From contig JAAPAO010000355.1 in the NCBI GenBank assembly GCA_013115145.1, positions 1 through 37,091 of the forward strand: DNA of 37,091 bases. The letters are read 5' to 3'. This stretch comes from Perkinsus chesapeaki. Its lineage: Eukaryota > Perkinsozoa > Perkinsida > Perkinsidae. Below the pieces are notes generated by a model, which did not search any database, was not told where the DNA came from, and saw nothing but the letters and a program-made list of their open reading frames with translations. Of this stretch, positions 22,801 through 31,580 are shown one piece after another. Position 1 is the first letter of the stretch; each line of letters starts with the position of its first letter. A program made the position numbers and the translations under genes.

Positions 22801-23390
22801 GATCGATCAGATTCCAGCCTCCTCACTTTGATGCAGTTTCATGCTTACAACCCATTGAATCATCTTACCTAGTCAGCGGCTCCCGTGATAAATTCCTAAA
22901 ACTATGGGAAGTCGGGAGCCAGCCCTCCAGCCTCTGTTGTAACACTCTTTGCAGGTACCCACATCCAAGTCAGTTCATAACGATTCAACTTTGCGCACAA
23001 TGAGCCGACAGTGCCTTGCTAGTGTTCAAGCTCACAGTGATTGGATTACAGCGCTCAGTCTGGTGGAGGTGAGACTCGAAGCTGCTGCTGTTTGCACATG
23101 TCTGAAGGTACCCGATAAAGCCTTGGGCCCGAGGCTTATATCAGCTAGCCGAGACGGTATTGTTAAAATGTGGAGCCTCCAGTGCGACACCGGCGGGCCT
23201 TCTCTTAAGCGAGATTACGCTTCTCGCCATTCCAACGTAAAAGCCGGTCACCGCATCTCCACACAGCTTGTTTTAGGGCCCTATTGCCGGCGTTACTTCT
23301 TGTCCCGAAGCCGAAGGATTGTTCGTGACCGTTTCACATGATCGCTCCTTCCGTGTATGGAAGAAGAATAATTCAATAAATAGCATTTAA
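10849..23390 (+). CDS. KIF21-like (kinesin-4 class) motor: motor, coiled coil and WD40 domains
   Basis: A plus-end-type microtubule motor, predicted at 1650 residues. Exons: 10849-10923, 10964-11122, 11377-11464, 11509-11576, 12001-12068, 12219-12292, 12348-12457, 12503-12582, 13196-13269, 13318-13468, 13818-13950, 13997-14035, 14084-14172, 14735-14822, 15166-15266, 15518-15667, 16241-16373, 16779-16874, 16918-16986, 17333-17436, 17496-17628, 17675-17739, 17789-17894, 17934-18014, 18384-18479, 18528-18615, 19160-19338, 19381-19436, 19475-19556, 19763-19840, 19881-19931, 19972-20038, 20095-20301, 20627-20838, 20886-20955, 21164-21254, 21357-21534, 21577-21661, 21703-21792, 21833-21893, 22037-22082, 22132-22249, 22306-22331, 22390-22517, 22566-22680, 22723-22766, 22811-22954, 23005-23068, 23108-23236, 23277-23390. 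Every junction keeps phase. Motor (about 26-410): VCIRVRPL, P-loop GQTGSGKT (105-112), [15 protein letters not shown], switch I SSRSHAIF, switch [30 protein letters not shown] Ser/Gly-rich loop lies before IPYRDSKL. Coiled coil spans about 430-1290. WD repeats follow ([42 protein letters not shown]). Order and length match animal KIF21. Joins near exons 31-32, 35-37 and 43-44 are chosen by phase and are less certain. Confidence 0.88.
11465..11508 (+). repeat. 44-nt intron carrying a tRNA T-arm-like sequence
   Basis: Kinesin intron 3 splits the P-loop glycine codon (GQT-G-SGKT). Its 44 nt contain CAGGTTCGATCCCGG, a good B box/T-loop, followed by CATGTTGCA. This could be the 3' end of a tRNA-derived element that became, or inserted into, a minimal intron; chance is possible. 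Confidence 0.45.
14210..14290 (+). repeat. MITE-like dispersed repeat, copy C (partial)
   Basis: Shares CCAGAAAATATGTTTTAAGA, CGAGAAGGAAACA and CAACATCTGAT with copies B and D. It lies in kinesin intron 13. Confidence 0.45.
17636..17764. repeat. 18-bp perfect inverted repeat in the two introns bracketing kinesin exon 22
   Basis: ATGAATCGCTTCGCTCCG (17636-17653, intron 21) is the exact reverse complement of CGGAGCGAAGCGATTCAT (17747-17764, intron 22). In the pre-mRNA the two could pair and loop out exon 22 (17675-17739, 65 nt). The left arm ends at CCGCTAAG, a possible branch point. Confidence 0.9.
18895..18997 (+). repeat. MITE-like dispersed repeat, copy D
   Basis: Contains GTTCCTAATACGGAGGAAAA, GGAAAATATTTTCCTAGACG and the pseudopalindrome GGAACGTC-c-GATGTTCC (18981-18997). 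It lies in kinesin intron 26. A further partial match (TTTTTCGGAGGTCGAGCGTG) is at about 18357-18376 in intron 24. Confidence 0.6.
19447..19956. repeat. 12-bp inverted copies of the same motif in kinesin introns 28 and 31
   Basis: GCGGAGCGAAGC (19447-19458, intron 28) and GCTTCGCTCCGC (19945-19956, intron 31) are exact reverse complements. They share their core with the 18-bp pair at 17636/17747. They bracket exons 29 to 31. Confidence 0.85.
21903..21975 (-). repeat. Antisense tRNA-like sequence in kinesin intron 40
   Basis: On the minus strand GGCATCC at the 5' side pairs with GGATGTC at the 3' side over seven positions (one G-U), and GGTTCGAATCCCA gives a clear B box. The T stem has two mismatches and the D arm is poor, so it looks like a decayed tRNA or SINE head. 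A diverged copy, with its flanks, recurs at about 28000-28195. Confidence 0.5.
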
Positions 23391-24834
23391 CTAGTTCTCC
23401 AATTCAAAGATTAATGTTTAGTTTTGGTATATAAAGTGATGGTCTTGCATAATCTTTGCCCATGGCTGAAACGTGGAAAAGATCACGGGAAACTTTCCAA
23501 CTGTAAAAAAAGAAAGAACGAAGAAAGCAAGCCAAAACGGGTCTCAAGATCACCAATTCGGCGAGTAGGAAATTCACTCCGAACAAGGACATCAATTTAG
23601 CGGCAGTGCCACTACCGCAGTGGTCAGAGAGGGAAATCAATCTCACGGATAAGGACATCACTCTCACGAAAAATGATCGCAATCTCATGGGCACGTCTCT
23701 TTGGGGTTGTAGTTTCAACTACACACAAAGAATCTTTGTACTGCTGTACTTGCACAACGTTATGTGAACGAATCCTTCCCGTTGCGCGGAAGTATCCTCC
23801 ACGAAGATGCTCATGATCAACCTAATGATTAGGCTTGTGACAATCCGCTTGCCAGAGGCTGACTCCGCCTATTTGAATGACCTCTTCGGACGGCTCGTAG
23901 GCAATTGACCACTTGTGTTGAACAGTGAGGTGGTCTTCCGTATTAAACGCCCATAACTCGGTGGAAAATGTAATTCAAAAGGCATTACCATCAATGAGAT
24001 GAATAGTCTCGTATGATGTGGATACTAGAGCGACAATCGCCGCTCTGGCTATCTACTGTCTAGGTGCTTCAATACGAGCGGGCCTGTGCACGGTTATTGT
24101 GACTGCTAGCCGCATTGCGTGCTGAAATGTCGCGTTGCACTGCATGAAAAATCGCTGACATTTCTTTTCCGAGATAGAGCGAGTCAAGCTGGCTTGGAGG
24201 ATAATCGATATTACTTATCGTAATCTATGGAGAATCCGCTAAAGAGTAAATTAAGTCGAGATTCGTTATACTCGAAGAGATTTCTATTCGCGTGCAGTGC
24301 GGACTCCGCACGCCGCGTTTCTAAATGCCTCGTACTGAATTTGGTGAGCTTCATCAGACAATCCAAGTTGGATTGTCGCTGTATGATTTCGCATGTTCGA
24401 CAACCTATCCGAAGTATACACGGTGACAATCTCATTCGACTACCAACTCGGTAGCAGTAAGCAGCAAGTAGCAACAGCGGTAGTTCTCCACCTCGCAGTA
24501 CAAGAATGTGCTCAGCACAATCCATTCGCTAGTGACTCTTGGTTCTAGGCGTGCTGTGGTACAGTTACTGTGCCTGTAGGACTACTTGCTGGGACGTACA
24601 TGGAGAGGACTCATCGGCTGCGCCTCATTGACTGCTTCTAACTGGGAAACTAAGTCGCTGAGACCTAGTTATCTGAGCGAGTTTGTTTCACCGTGGAAGC
24701 TCCACTGAACCAGATTGAAGGAGGGGTTCCAGCAGGACCTCGTAGTCAAGGTTAACTTCCTAAGCATGCCTCGGTAATACAGAGTCAGAATGGAATAGCG
24801 GAAGTTTTAGGTGTGAAGGGTTACCCTTTTATAC
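23391..24834. other. 1.4-kb intergenic region with no recognisable gene
   Basis: Between the kinesin stop and the subtilisin start I see no exon series, RNA gene or known repeat. Open frames (for example 23404-23718 minus) have composition unlike the neighbouring genes and no domain features. A stretch at about 23590-23690 repeats the phrase GGACATCA followed by CTCACG, a faint short repeat. Confidence 0.5.
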
Positions 24835-25815
24835 ATGTTGCATCGCTGCTTCGTTCTCGGCTGTGTCCTTCCCTTGAACATCGCTAATCTCGGTGTAACT
24901 GGCGCTTTTCCTGTAAACGACCCTTTATATTGGCAGCAGGCCCCATACCTAGAAGCTGTTAATGTCACGGGAGCATGGAGGCGTCTGCATGCCTCGGGAG
25001 TGGTTAGAAAGAGCGTTACGGTAGCCCTTATCGAGACCGGAGCTCAGATGGATCACCCCGACTTAGTTGCAAATCTTGTAGAGGGCTATAATGTTATTGA
25101 TGGTAGCCACAACACTGACGATATCGTGGGTCATGGCACTGCAATGGCCGGAATACTTGGTGCTACTATCAACAACAAGGTGGGTATGGCTGGTGTTATG
25201 GACTTGGTTAATATCATGCCAATTTCCGCAGTTGGTCTTCAAACCCCGCAGACTTTGTCAGCTGGTATAGACTATGTTATAAACAACAGGGAAGCGAAAG
25301 GCATACAGTTTATATTGTTCCCTTTTAACTACGATGTGATTGAACCCTACTTGGCCGACCAGTTTAAACGAGCGGACCAAGCTGGAATCCTTATCATCGT
25401 AACAGCTGGAAATTTGGGTAAGGATATCACCACGGAAAAGAGGTACCCCTGTGCTCTGACTGAACAGTTCAGTTCAGTTTTGTGCGTCGCTGCGACAGAG
25501 CAGTCGGAAATGAAACTGACATATTCTGCTAATTTTGCGGATTACGTGGACGTCGCTGCACCAGGCCTTCGAATTATGGCGACGGGACTCTATAATACCT
25601 ATAAACCTGTGCCGGGTTCCTCCGCATCATCTGCTATTGTTGCTGGTGTGGTTGCGATGCTCTACAGTCTTGATCCAACTCTGTCTCCCGCTGATATCAA
25701 GAAGATCATCAAGGAAACTTCCAAGAAAGGGCTCACTGATCACACTGGAAAAGTCGTTTTTCCCTTCGGTCTAGTCGACGCAGAAAAAGCTGTGGCGAAG
25801 CTGATACAGGGATAG
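24835..25815 (+). CDS. Secreted subtilisin-like (S8) protein with altered catalytic Asp
   Basis: A single-exon ORF of 326 residues. The N-terminus (about 1-24, ending VTGA) is a likely signal peptide. The subtilase core follows directly, without a long propeptide. The Asp box reads VALIETGAQMDHPDL, where subtilisins have DTG or DSG: residue 67 is Glu. The His box GHGTAMAGI keeps His100 but changes the usual HGTHVAG. The oxyanion Asn is present in TAGNLG (193). The Ser box reads GSSASSAIVAG, keeping Ser263 but losing the M-A-x-P-H that normally follows. The C-terminus ends within a normal S8 fold (FGLVDAEKAV). The catalytic triad is thus D-to-E changed, so it may be a weakened or pseudo-protease. 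Secreted subtilisins are well known in Perkinsus. No intron is needed, unlike in the neighbours. Confidence 0.88.
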   Translation: MLHRCFVLGCVLPLNIANLGVTGAFPVNDPLYWQQAPYLEAVNVTGAWRRLHASGVVRKSVTVALIETGAQMDHPDLVANLVEGYNVIDGSHNTDDIVGHGTAMAGILGATINNKVGMAGVMDLVNIMPISAVGLQTPQTLSAGIDYVINNREAKGIQFILFPFNYDVIEPYLADQFKRADQAGILIIVTAGNLGKDITTEKRYPCALTEQFSSVLCVAATEQSEMKLTYSANFADYVDVAAPGLRIMATGLYNTYKPVPGSSASSAIVAGVVAMLYSLDPTLSPADIKKIIKETSKKGLTDHTGKVVFPFGLVDAEKAVAKLIQG

Positions 25816-25826
25816 GCTACCTCGAT

Positions 25827-26633
25827 ATGATACTGCGCGTGCTGCTGTGCGGATCATTCCTAACATATCTTCAATTGCTTCAATTGACGCGACATATATT
25901 CTTCAGTAAGTCCAAGTGAATCACAATAGATGGCTTTTCTCGGATCATGAGGTAGCCAGCGAAAATGCTCTTGAGTGAGAGATTCTCAGGAGAATCTCAG
26001 ATTAGTGACCTTGTCCGTCAATAGTAATCAGTCTTCGTCTCTGAGCCACTTTATGTGTCTGCGCTGGAGCGCACGAGTGCTTTCAAAGCACTGTTTTGCT
26101 TGGGCCGAGCTATGGCCGTTGTTCATCAGTGTAAGTATCGAGGTTGTAGGTGGGCTTTAGTGTCTAGCTAGTTGGTGCTTTGGTTTGTTGAACCCCATCA
26201 TATACTGGTGAGTCATTTTCATATTGAGACCGTAATGACTTTGAGTTTAGTTCAGGGTGACAACGGAGCAACTGTTCGTAAGTGTTCAAACGGGTGTGCC
26301 AGAGCGGGAAGTCAATTTAAGTGACTTATTCTCAAAGTCTCTTCGGAAACCACAAGGTCGAGGTGCGTTCTCGGAGAATCTCTCCTGGATAGATCCGAGC
26401 AGTGGAGTGCCTGGCGAATACTGCCTTCTGAGGACGTGCCACGTCCTCCGAAGTATGATAGTTTGCACCAGTTCTGTCTTCTATTTACATTGAGCTCTCA
26501 CGTCAAATATTGCTGTTGCCTGCTCTTCTATACCTCTACCTACATGGATTTAGGTTTGCAGGTCGTTCCCAAAGTCTGGGCTCCAGACCGAGGCGTTACT
26601 GACAACGTCGATATTCTATGTTATATTGAGTAA
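25827..26633 (+). CDS. Probable secreted protein, family unknown, with a suspected frameshift
   Basis: Starts 11 bp after the subtilisin stop. Exon 1 (25827-25905) begins MILRVLLCGSFLTYLQLLQL, a good signal peptide. Through a 127-nt intron it joins an exon from 26033 (PLYVSALERTSAFKALFCLG), and through a further intron ending at CAG near 26255 it joins an exon reading VTTEQLFVSVQTGVPEREVN onward to SGVPGEY. There the coding style moves to another frame (LPSEDVPRPPKYDSLHQF) without usable splice sites, which suggests a 1-nt indel at about 26420. The last exon, after a 64-nt intron, reads VVPKVWAPDRGVTDNVDILC and ends at TAA, 26631-26633. I recognise no domain. It may be a recent pseudogene, or the indel may be an assembly error. 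Confidence 0.4.
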
Positions 26634-26796
26634 CACCTTACGAAGATTAATTAGTCTGGCATAATATCCCTAGCACAAGCTGCACAATGCCTCATCACAT
26701 GATAGCAACTGCTGAAGTTACTGGTAAGTGAACGCTCACCAACGAGAGGAATTATAATATACTATATATATCAAATAGTGTATAACAGTTAAACCG

Positions 26797-26992
26797 CTCA
26801 GCAATACCCACACCCAATAACTCTTAAAAGAGTTAATGGTTCATCGAAGTCGAATACATTATTGTATTGACTAAACCTCCATTAGGGTGGAAAGGTATAC
26901 AACTCCTCATCACGGTTTAGGGTTTTGTCAAGAGTACTCTTGTGAACGAAAGGAAATCACTACATAAGTGATCCTGTTCGAGTACAGTCGAC
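26797..26992 (-). repeat. About 200-bp dispersed repeat, left inverted copy
   Basis: This stretch is the reverse complement of 34548-34757 with scattered differences. Shared blocks include CTCATCACGGTTTAGGG/CCCTGAACCGTGATGAG, TTTTGTCAAGAGTACTCTTG and TCACTACATAAGTGATCCTG and their complements. The two copies face each other across 7.5 kb. Identity drops at both edges of each copy. Confidence 0.85.
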
Positions 26993-27999
26993 ATACATTA
27001 ATAGCACGGAGACGCGTTATTGGGGTGAGAGTTGAGGGAAGTGTGGTATGACTGATCACACAATCTTCTGTCCCTCAACGCGCTTCTTGTGGCAGGTCGA
27101 CCAGAGCACAGTACAGTGCAACGGCTTTAATAGCTGGTGTGGCACCAACTCAGTGCTGCAGCACTTGTATAATTCTCAAGGGTCGGCGACATCGAGACCT
27201 GTTCTTGAGGTGTCGCAGGATCCATTAAGCCTGGTAGACCGATCCACTAAGGATTGGTATAGGTGACGATGGATAATAATAAGATTTTCAACGCGCTCCC
27301 TGGACGGTCCAAAAGCATAACTATCTCATAAAAACGTCCAACAGCAGGGTCCCAAGATCCCAGCCGTCCGAACCATCCAAGACTCGACAGAGAGTGAAGG
27401 CCTAGAGGACTACAGTACTGGCGACAGACGAATACCATCGTGTCTTTCTCGTTATTACAGAACGTTCCAATCGGTATTTCAACAAGTACAACGGGGTAAC
27501 GGGGTAACGGGGTAACTACATCGCCTGCTTTATGGGTGGCTCTACGATAGTAAAACTGTTTACATGCTATGCCTTCAAGTTGAATTATCAACTTCATAAG
27601 GAGCTTTCTGGACCTTGCGAGCACTGGTAAACTCTTACGCACTTCATCGAGATCAATGGTGACAGGCTTATGCGACGCAAGTGACATTTGGACTAAAGCT
27701 GAAATAGTCCTTCGATGATTTGAGGGTCTCTAAAGAGGCGATAGCCACTGACAGGAAGAAAAGTTTTATTTCCTTCGAATTTTCTTAGAAAATTCGTCTG
27801 TACGCAGGAAAGCTGCAGTTGTTCGAAGAATTAAGCGAGTGTGACCAGCATAGAACTGGAGGTATGGATTGGAAATTCAACTTCATCTTCGGACTCCGGG
27901 GTTATCGACTTAACGTACTTTCACAGGATGCTTCGTATATGGCACTGCGTATCCCAAAGAGTGTATGCACGTATAGTGCCTTGCGAGTTGCAAAGATGA
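26993..27999. other. Intergenic DNA, no supported gene
   Basis: No exon series is seen. It holds a short tandem GGGGTAAC x3 (27493-27516). A 146-codon minus-strand frame (27247-27687) runs through that repeat and shows no domain, so I do not call it. Confidence 0.45.
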
Positions 28000-28195
28000 A
28001 ATCTGTGCGATTCAGACCTGTGCTTATGGCTAGTATTTCACTCATCGTGAATGAGAAGCCCAATAATACTTACTCACAAACTCTTGTATGACAAAGGACC
28101 GAGCTTCGGTCACCGAAGAGCCCGAACGGTGATCCGAAGGGGGGTCACAGTTTGGGACCTCGGTGGCGACTTCAAGTAGCCATCTCGAACATGGA
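28000..28195 (+). pseudogene. Diverged duplicate of kinesin intron 40 and exon 41
   Basis: The sequence follows 21905-22095 block by block. GATTCAGACCTGTGCTTATG matches GATTCGAACCTGCGCTTGTA, CATCGTGAATGAGAAGCCC matches CATCGCGAAAGGGATGCCC, and TTTGGGACCTCGGTGGCGAC matches TTTGGGATCTCGGTGGCCGA (the first WD-motif exon). The copy has insertions and no open frame. It may be a kinesin pseudogene scrap or another copy of a dispersed repeat that has captured part of an exon. Confidence 0.6.
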
Positions 28196-28284
28196 GTAAT
28201 TCCTTAAAACCGCTTGAAGTGACACATCCCATTGGAAGGTTACTTGAACCAACTCAGTTGATAGCTGACAGTTGGTAGTCGGAG

Positions 28285-28318
28285 TGTGACATTCAATGTT
28301 GGACAGTTGAATGTCACA
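28285..28318. repeat. Perfect 12-bp hairpin
   Basis: TGTGACATTCAA (28285-28296) and TTGAATGTCACA (28307-28318) form a perfect stem with a 10-nt loop. Confidence 0.85.
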
Positions 28319-28444
28319 TGCATCACGTGGCGTACTTTACTTTTCCACACAGTCTACGTTGAGTCGTTCATAAATTTAGTTTACCTGCAACTTCATAACC
28401 ACGTAGACTAGGATAAAATGGATTGTCCGAAAAACGAAAGTGAT

Positions 28445-28563
28445 GTGAGCGAAGTTGGAGGCATCTGAGTTCGAACGAAGTTGGAAGTTCCAAGACGGAA
28501 TTTAATGTCCCAAGAGCGAACAAGATCTTTGGGTTTCGTATTCGGACCTCCAACTTCGCTCAC
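28445..28563. repeat. 17-bp perfect inverted repeat
   Basis: GTGAGCGAAGTTGGAGG (28445-28461) is the exact reverse complement of CCTCCAACTTCGCTCAC (28547-28563). The 85-nt interior repeats the theme GAAGTTGGAAGTTCCAAG. It may be a small foldback element. Confidence 0.85.
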
Positions 28564-28894
28564 CGCCACGAGATTTATTTTTCCAAGGACGAACTAGATA
28601 TTGAGGTGTAGTGAACAATCGAATCAGAAAACCATCATGTTGAACTTCTGGCCCGATTTTTTTCAAGAACCACGGGATGAGCTCGATCGAGAGTGTCTTT
28701 AGAATTCTTATCAATAAGCGGATTCGTTACTACTTGTCGTCATCTATCATCCATAGCACATTGCCACTTTGGAAAAACACGACATATACAGATGTAAGCA
28801 ATGAACAAGTGATTGCTGATGATTCACCCGTGATAGGAAGGTTAATCATAAAAAAGACTGTGCTCCAAAGAGCTTGCACTAACCGCCTAATATA

Positions 28895-29528
28895 TCACTG
28901 CTTGTACATACATAGGTTCGGATACCCCTTCCCGTAATTCTGGCAGTACGCGTTCTTCGGGCAGTCCTGAAAGAACAAAAACTCTTGATGACTTTCTACA
29001 GCTCAAGTTATCTACCTTCTCCGAGGAGCACGGGATTCCGCAGAGGTACGTCGAACCGATTTTCATGCACTCTGGGGACTCCTGGGGGTGGAGAGGGCAT
29101 TTGTGCCCACCGGCACAATTAGCTGAGCATACGGCTCCGACAACTACATCGTCTTCCTGAGTTCCAAAACGCATCAGTGCGCGCTGTTGAATATCGTCTC
29201 ACAGTGTATGTAACCGGGGAACAAGGTTTCTCACACGAGCATTCGTGACCCTCGGCGTCACACTTACCAGTTGGCTTGCCGTAGCACGGGCCTAAATATA
29301 GATGCTGAGAAGTTGCATCACACAGCAACCGTAGTATGTAGATAATCTACAGTAGATTACCCGGGCTATTCAACTGCGGCCTGACGGAAGGATGCCTGAG
29401 AAGATTCTTCGCCGTCGAGGATCTCAAACAGTCTCCTACCAGTATTCGCCAGAGCGTTCGTGAAACACCAGTTCAGTCGCAGCACAGCTGAAGGTCGTAA
29501 CAAAGAAGATCATTTGTAGCACCGGCAT
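28895..29528 (-). CDS. Small secreted cysteine-rich protein, four exons
   Basis: Read on the minus strand, exons 29203-29304, 29016-29156 and 28895-28966 join in phase 0 through introns of 46 and 49 nt and end in TGA. They contain Cys-spaced segments such as KCDAEGHECSCEKPC, CSANCAGGHKC, LCGIPCSSEKDCPKNAYC and PNLCMYKQ. A first exon, 29469-29528, begins MPVLQMIFFVTTFSC and AATEL, a plausible signal peptide, and joins in phase through a 164-nt intron, giving 124 residues. The donor of exon 1 is uncertain; a later donor and an extra exon are possible. About 16 cysteines, many likely paired, suggest a disulfide-rich extracellular protein. I recognise no named family. Neighbouring repeats flank it on both sides. 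Confidence 0.62.
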
Positions 29529-30390
29529 AACGGTCAACTGATACGAGGATTGCACTTACTTACGCTGAATCGACCAAGTGTACATAGACGATGACTATAG
29601 TCAATGACGAGCTTGATGCAAACCTATAGGTCGAGCCCCGAGGATGCCGCCAATCGGGTGTCCCCCACCGGCGCAGAGGTTCCCATAGAACAGAAGGCAT
29701 CCTTATCAGACGAGTAGTGGTAAAGAAATAGACCGCACTTGGTCGAACGTCGCGAGGCAGTCCGCCACCGCTTGCAGTCTCTTAGCCAGAATCCAGCTAT
29801 GCGGGAGTCTGTGATTGCGGTCACATCGCCAAAATTCAGCTATGAGGGCTGTTTCTGGTTGCACTGTCTGCTGCGTTAGAAAAGTCCGGCCTCGGGTATT
29901 GTCGCGTGCTCGTGTATCGTCGGTTGAATGCGGAGCTTGTCAGACAGCGACTGTCTGTCTTTCGTTCTCCGGCACACGGGGTGTTTTGGAGAAATAGTAA
30001 TCCGCATCTCGGTCACGCACGCAGGCATACCGCTTCCGGTTTCACATGTACTGGGGAGAATCTCACTAGTAGAGTTGATGTCGGTGATGTAGCTCGGCTC
30101 CGCTTATCATTCCTCATGAGCCACCACATACCCACTCTTGAGCAGATTCTTGAGGGGGAAGGAATATAAGTCTGATAACTAATAATGTATAGTTCGATAT
30201 TCCCTGCATCGCGTTCCAAGCTGTTCGTTTTCCGTGATACGAACTCGCCTTGCGAAGAAGTAGATAATATTTCTTTGTTACACTGTGGTATTAGGGATGT
30301 TGTGCACCAGGAGTAACTTCTAGCTCAGAGCTTATCAAGGGCACAGAAAACCCTAACGAATGCGTGCAACTGTGTAGATGACATGGTACA
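29529..30390. other. Intergenic DNA upstream of the transposon
   Basis: No gene is supported. This stretch separates the cysteine-rich gene from the Harbinger transposase and must contain the left end of that transposon, but I could not match a terminal inverted repeat to the right side by eye. Confidence 0.4.
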
Positions 30391-31485
30391 TCAATAACGA
30401 CTGATGTATATTTGTCGGACATCAGCCCCGACAGCATCATCATCAACGGCTACCAATTCAGGTTGAACGAACTCCTCATCCGCCGCTTCCTCGAGTGCAA
30501 CCAAGTCTTGCATTTGCGCATTGTAAGCCGCAGCCATGTCATGCAATATGCAGCTTGCAGTGAACGCCGAAGGTAGCCTCGCTAGGGATGATCTCCAAGG
30601 ACGACTCAGACATTGGAATCGCATCTTCAGCCTCCCAAAGGTTTGCTCTATTATAACCCTGGCTGCACAAATTGCCTTCTGAAATCTCCGCTGGCTTTGG
30701 CCTAGACCAGGTACTTGATGCGCCCCAAACGGAGTTAGGCAGTAAGGCCTACAAGGGTATGCCGAGTCTCCAATCGCGCAGTACGGCTTGAGGTCAGTCA
30801 GTATCCCGGGGAGGCTACTCTCATCGAAAATTCTAGCATCGTGAGTGCTTCCAGGGAAAGAGCAATCGAAATACCGAATAGTGCCGTCTAGGTCGCAGCA
30901 TACCATAGCATTCACACTGAACCAGCCTTTTCGATTTATGTACGCATCACCGTACTCATCCGGACGCCTTATCGGGAGATGAGTGCCGTCCACGGCTCCT
31001 ACCACCATAGGCATGCCACGCCTTCTCGCAAACGCAATGCTTGACCTCTGTGCCTCCTCGGGGCTGAACCAACGAACCCATTTCGTAAGTAACTGAGGTT
31101 TCGATAGAGCATCCAAGCCATCTTTCACATGCCTCCACGCTGTCATGGGCAAGAGCCGAGTTTCCTGCCCTACATTCCAATAAGAATTTCCAGTTGCTAG
31201 ATACTGTATCGTCAAGAGCACTTTCATAAAGGGCAATACTCCATTGCGGCGGCTCTGTCTCACTTCAAGATACGGAACAACCTCTCGGAGAACCTCCAAT
31301 GCACCGGCCTTCGAGAAGCGGAAGTGCTGATGAAACTGCAATTCACTCAGGTACTCGAAGGGATTCTGCCCATCATGAAGTGCAGGCTGAATAGCTACAG
31401 CATTCTGGCCTGCTACTTGAGGAGGAACTGCGGCGTAGGGCACACCTTCTTCATCAGAGTCGCTTTCTAAGAACTCGTAGTTCAT
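30391..31485 (-). CDS. PIF/Harbinger-type DDE transposase (HARBI1-like)
   Basis: An intact single-exon ORF of 364 residues that would cut and paste its own transposon. An N-terminal helical region (FHQHFRFSKAGALEVLREVV, then QYLATGNSYWNVG) is typical of the family. The DDE_Tnp_4 catalytic core follows: Asp166 in GAVDGTHLPIRRP, Asp216 in SFPGSTHDARIFDES, the conserved GDSAY at 239-243, and Glu280 in IIEQTFGRLKMRF. All three acidic residues are present and spaced as expected. The C-terminal tail is acidic. It is divergently transcribed from a Myb-like gene 95 bp upstream, the standard two-gene layout of PIF/Harbinger elements. No stop or frameshift is seen, so the element may be recent. Confidence 0.95.
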   Translation of the reverse strand: MNYEFLESDSDEEGVPYAAVPPQVAGQNAVAIQPALHDGQNPFEYLSELQFHQHFRFSKAGALEVLREVVPYLEVRQSRRNGVLPFMKVLLTIQYLATGNSYWNVGQETRLLPMTAWRHVKDGLDALSKPQLLTKWVRWFSPEEAQRSSIAFARRRGMPMVVGAVDGTHLPIRRPDEYGDAYINRKGWFSVNAMVCCDLDGTIRYFDCSFPGSTHDARIFDESSLPGILTDLKPYCAIGDSAYPCRPYCLTPFGAHQVPGLGQSQRRFQKAICAARVIIEQTFGRLKMRFQCLSRPWRSSLARLPSAFTASCILHDMAAAYNAQMQDLVALEEAADEEFVQPELVAVDDDAVGADVRQIYISRY

Positions 31486-31580
31486 GTCTTTGATAAATGA
31501 AAAGCAAGAGCGGTTTGTTGTGTTGAGAGAGGGATTGGGGGAGGGTGATTCAGCTTTTTCGGTTTCCAGCTAGCAACTAC

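Noticed and set aside
27247-27687. 146-codon minus-strand frame
   Set aside because: It runs through a GGGGTAAC tandem repeat, lacks domain features and has no splice-consistent neighbours.
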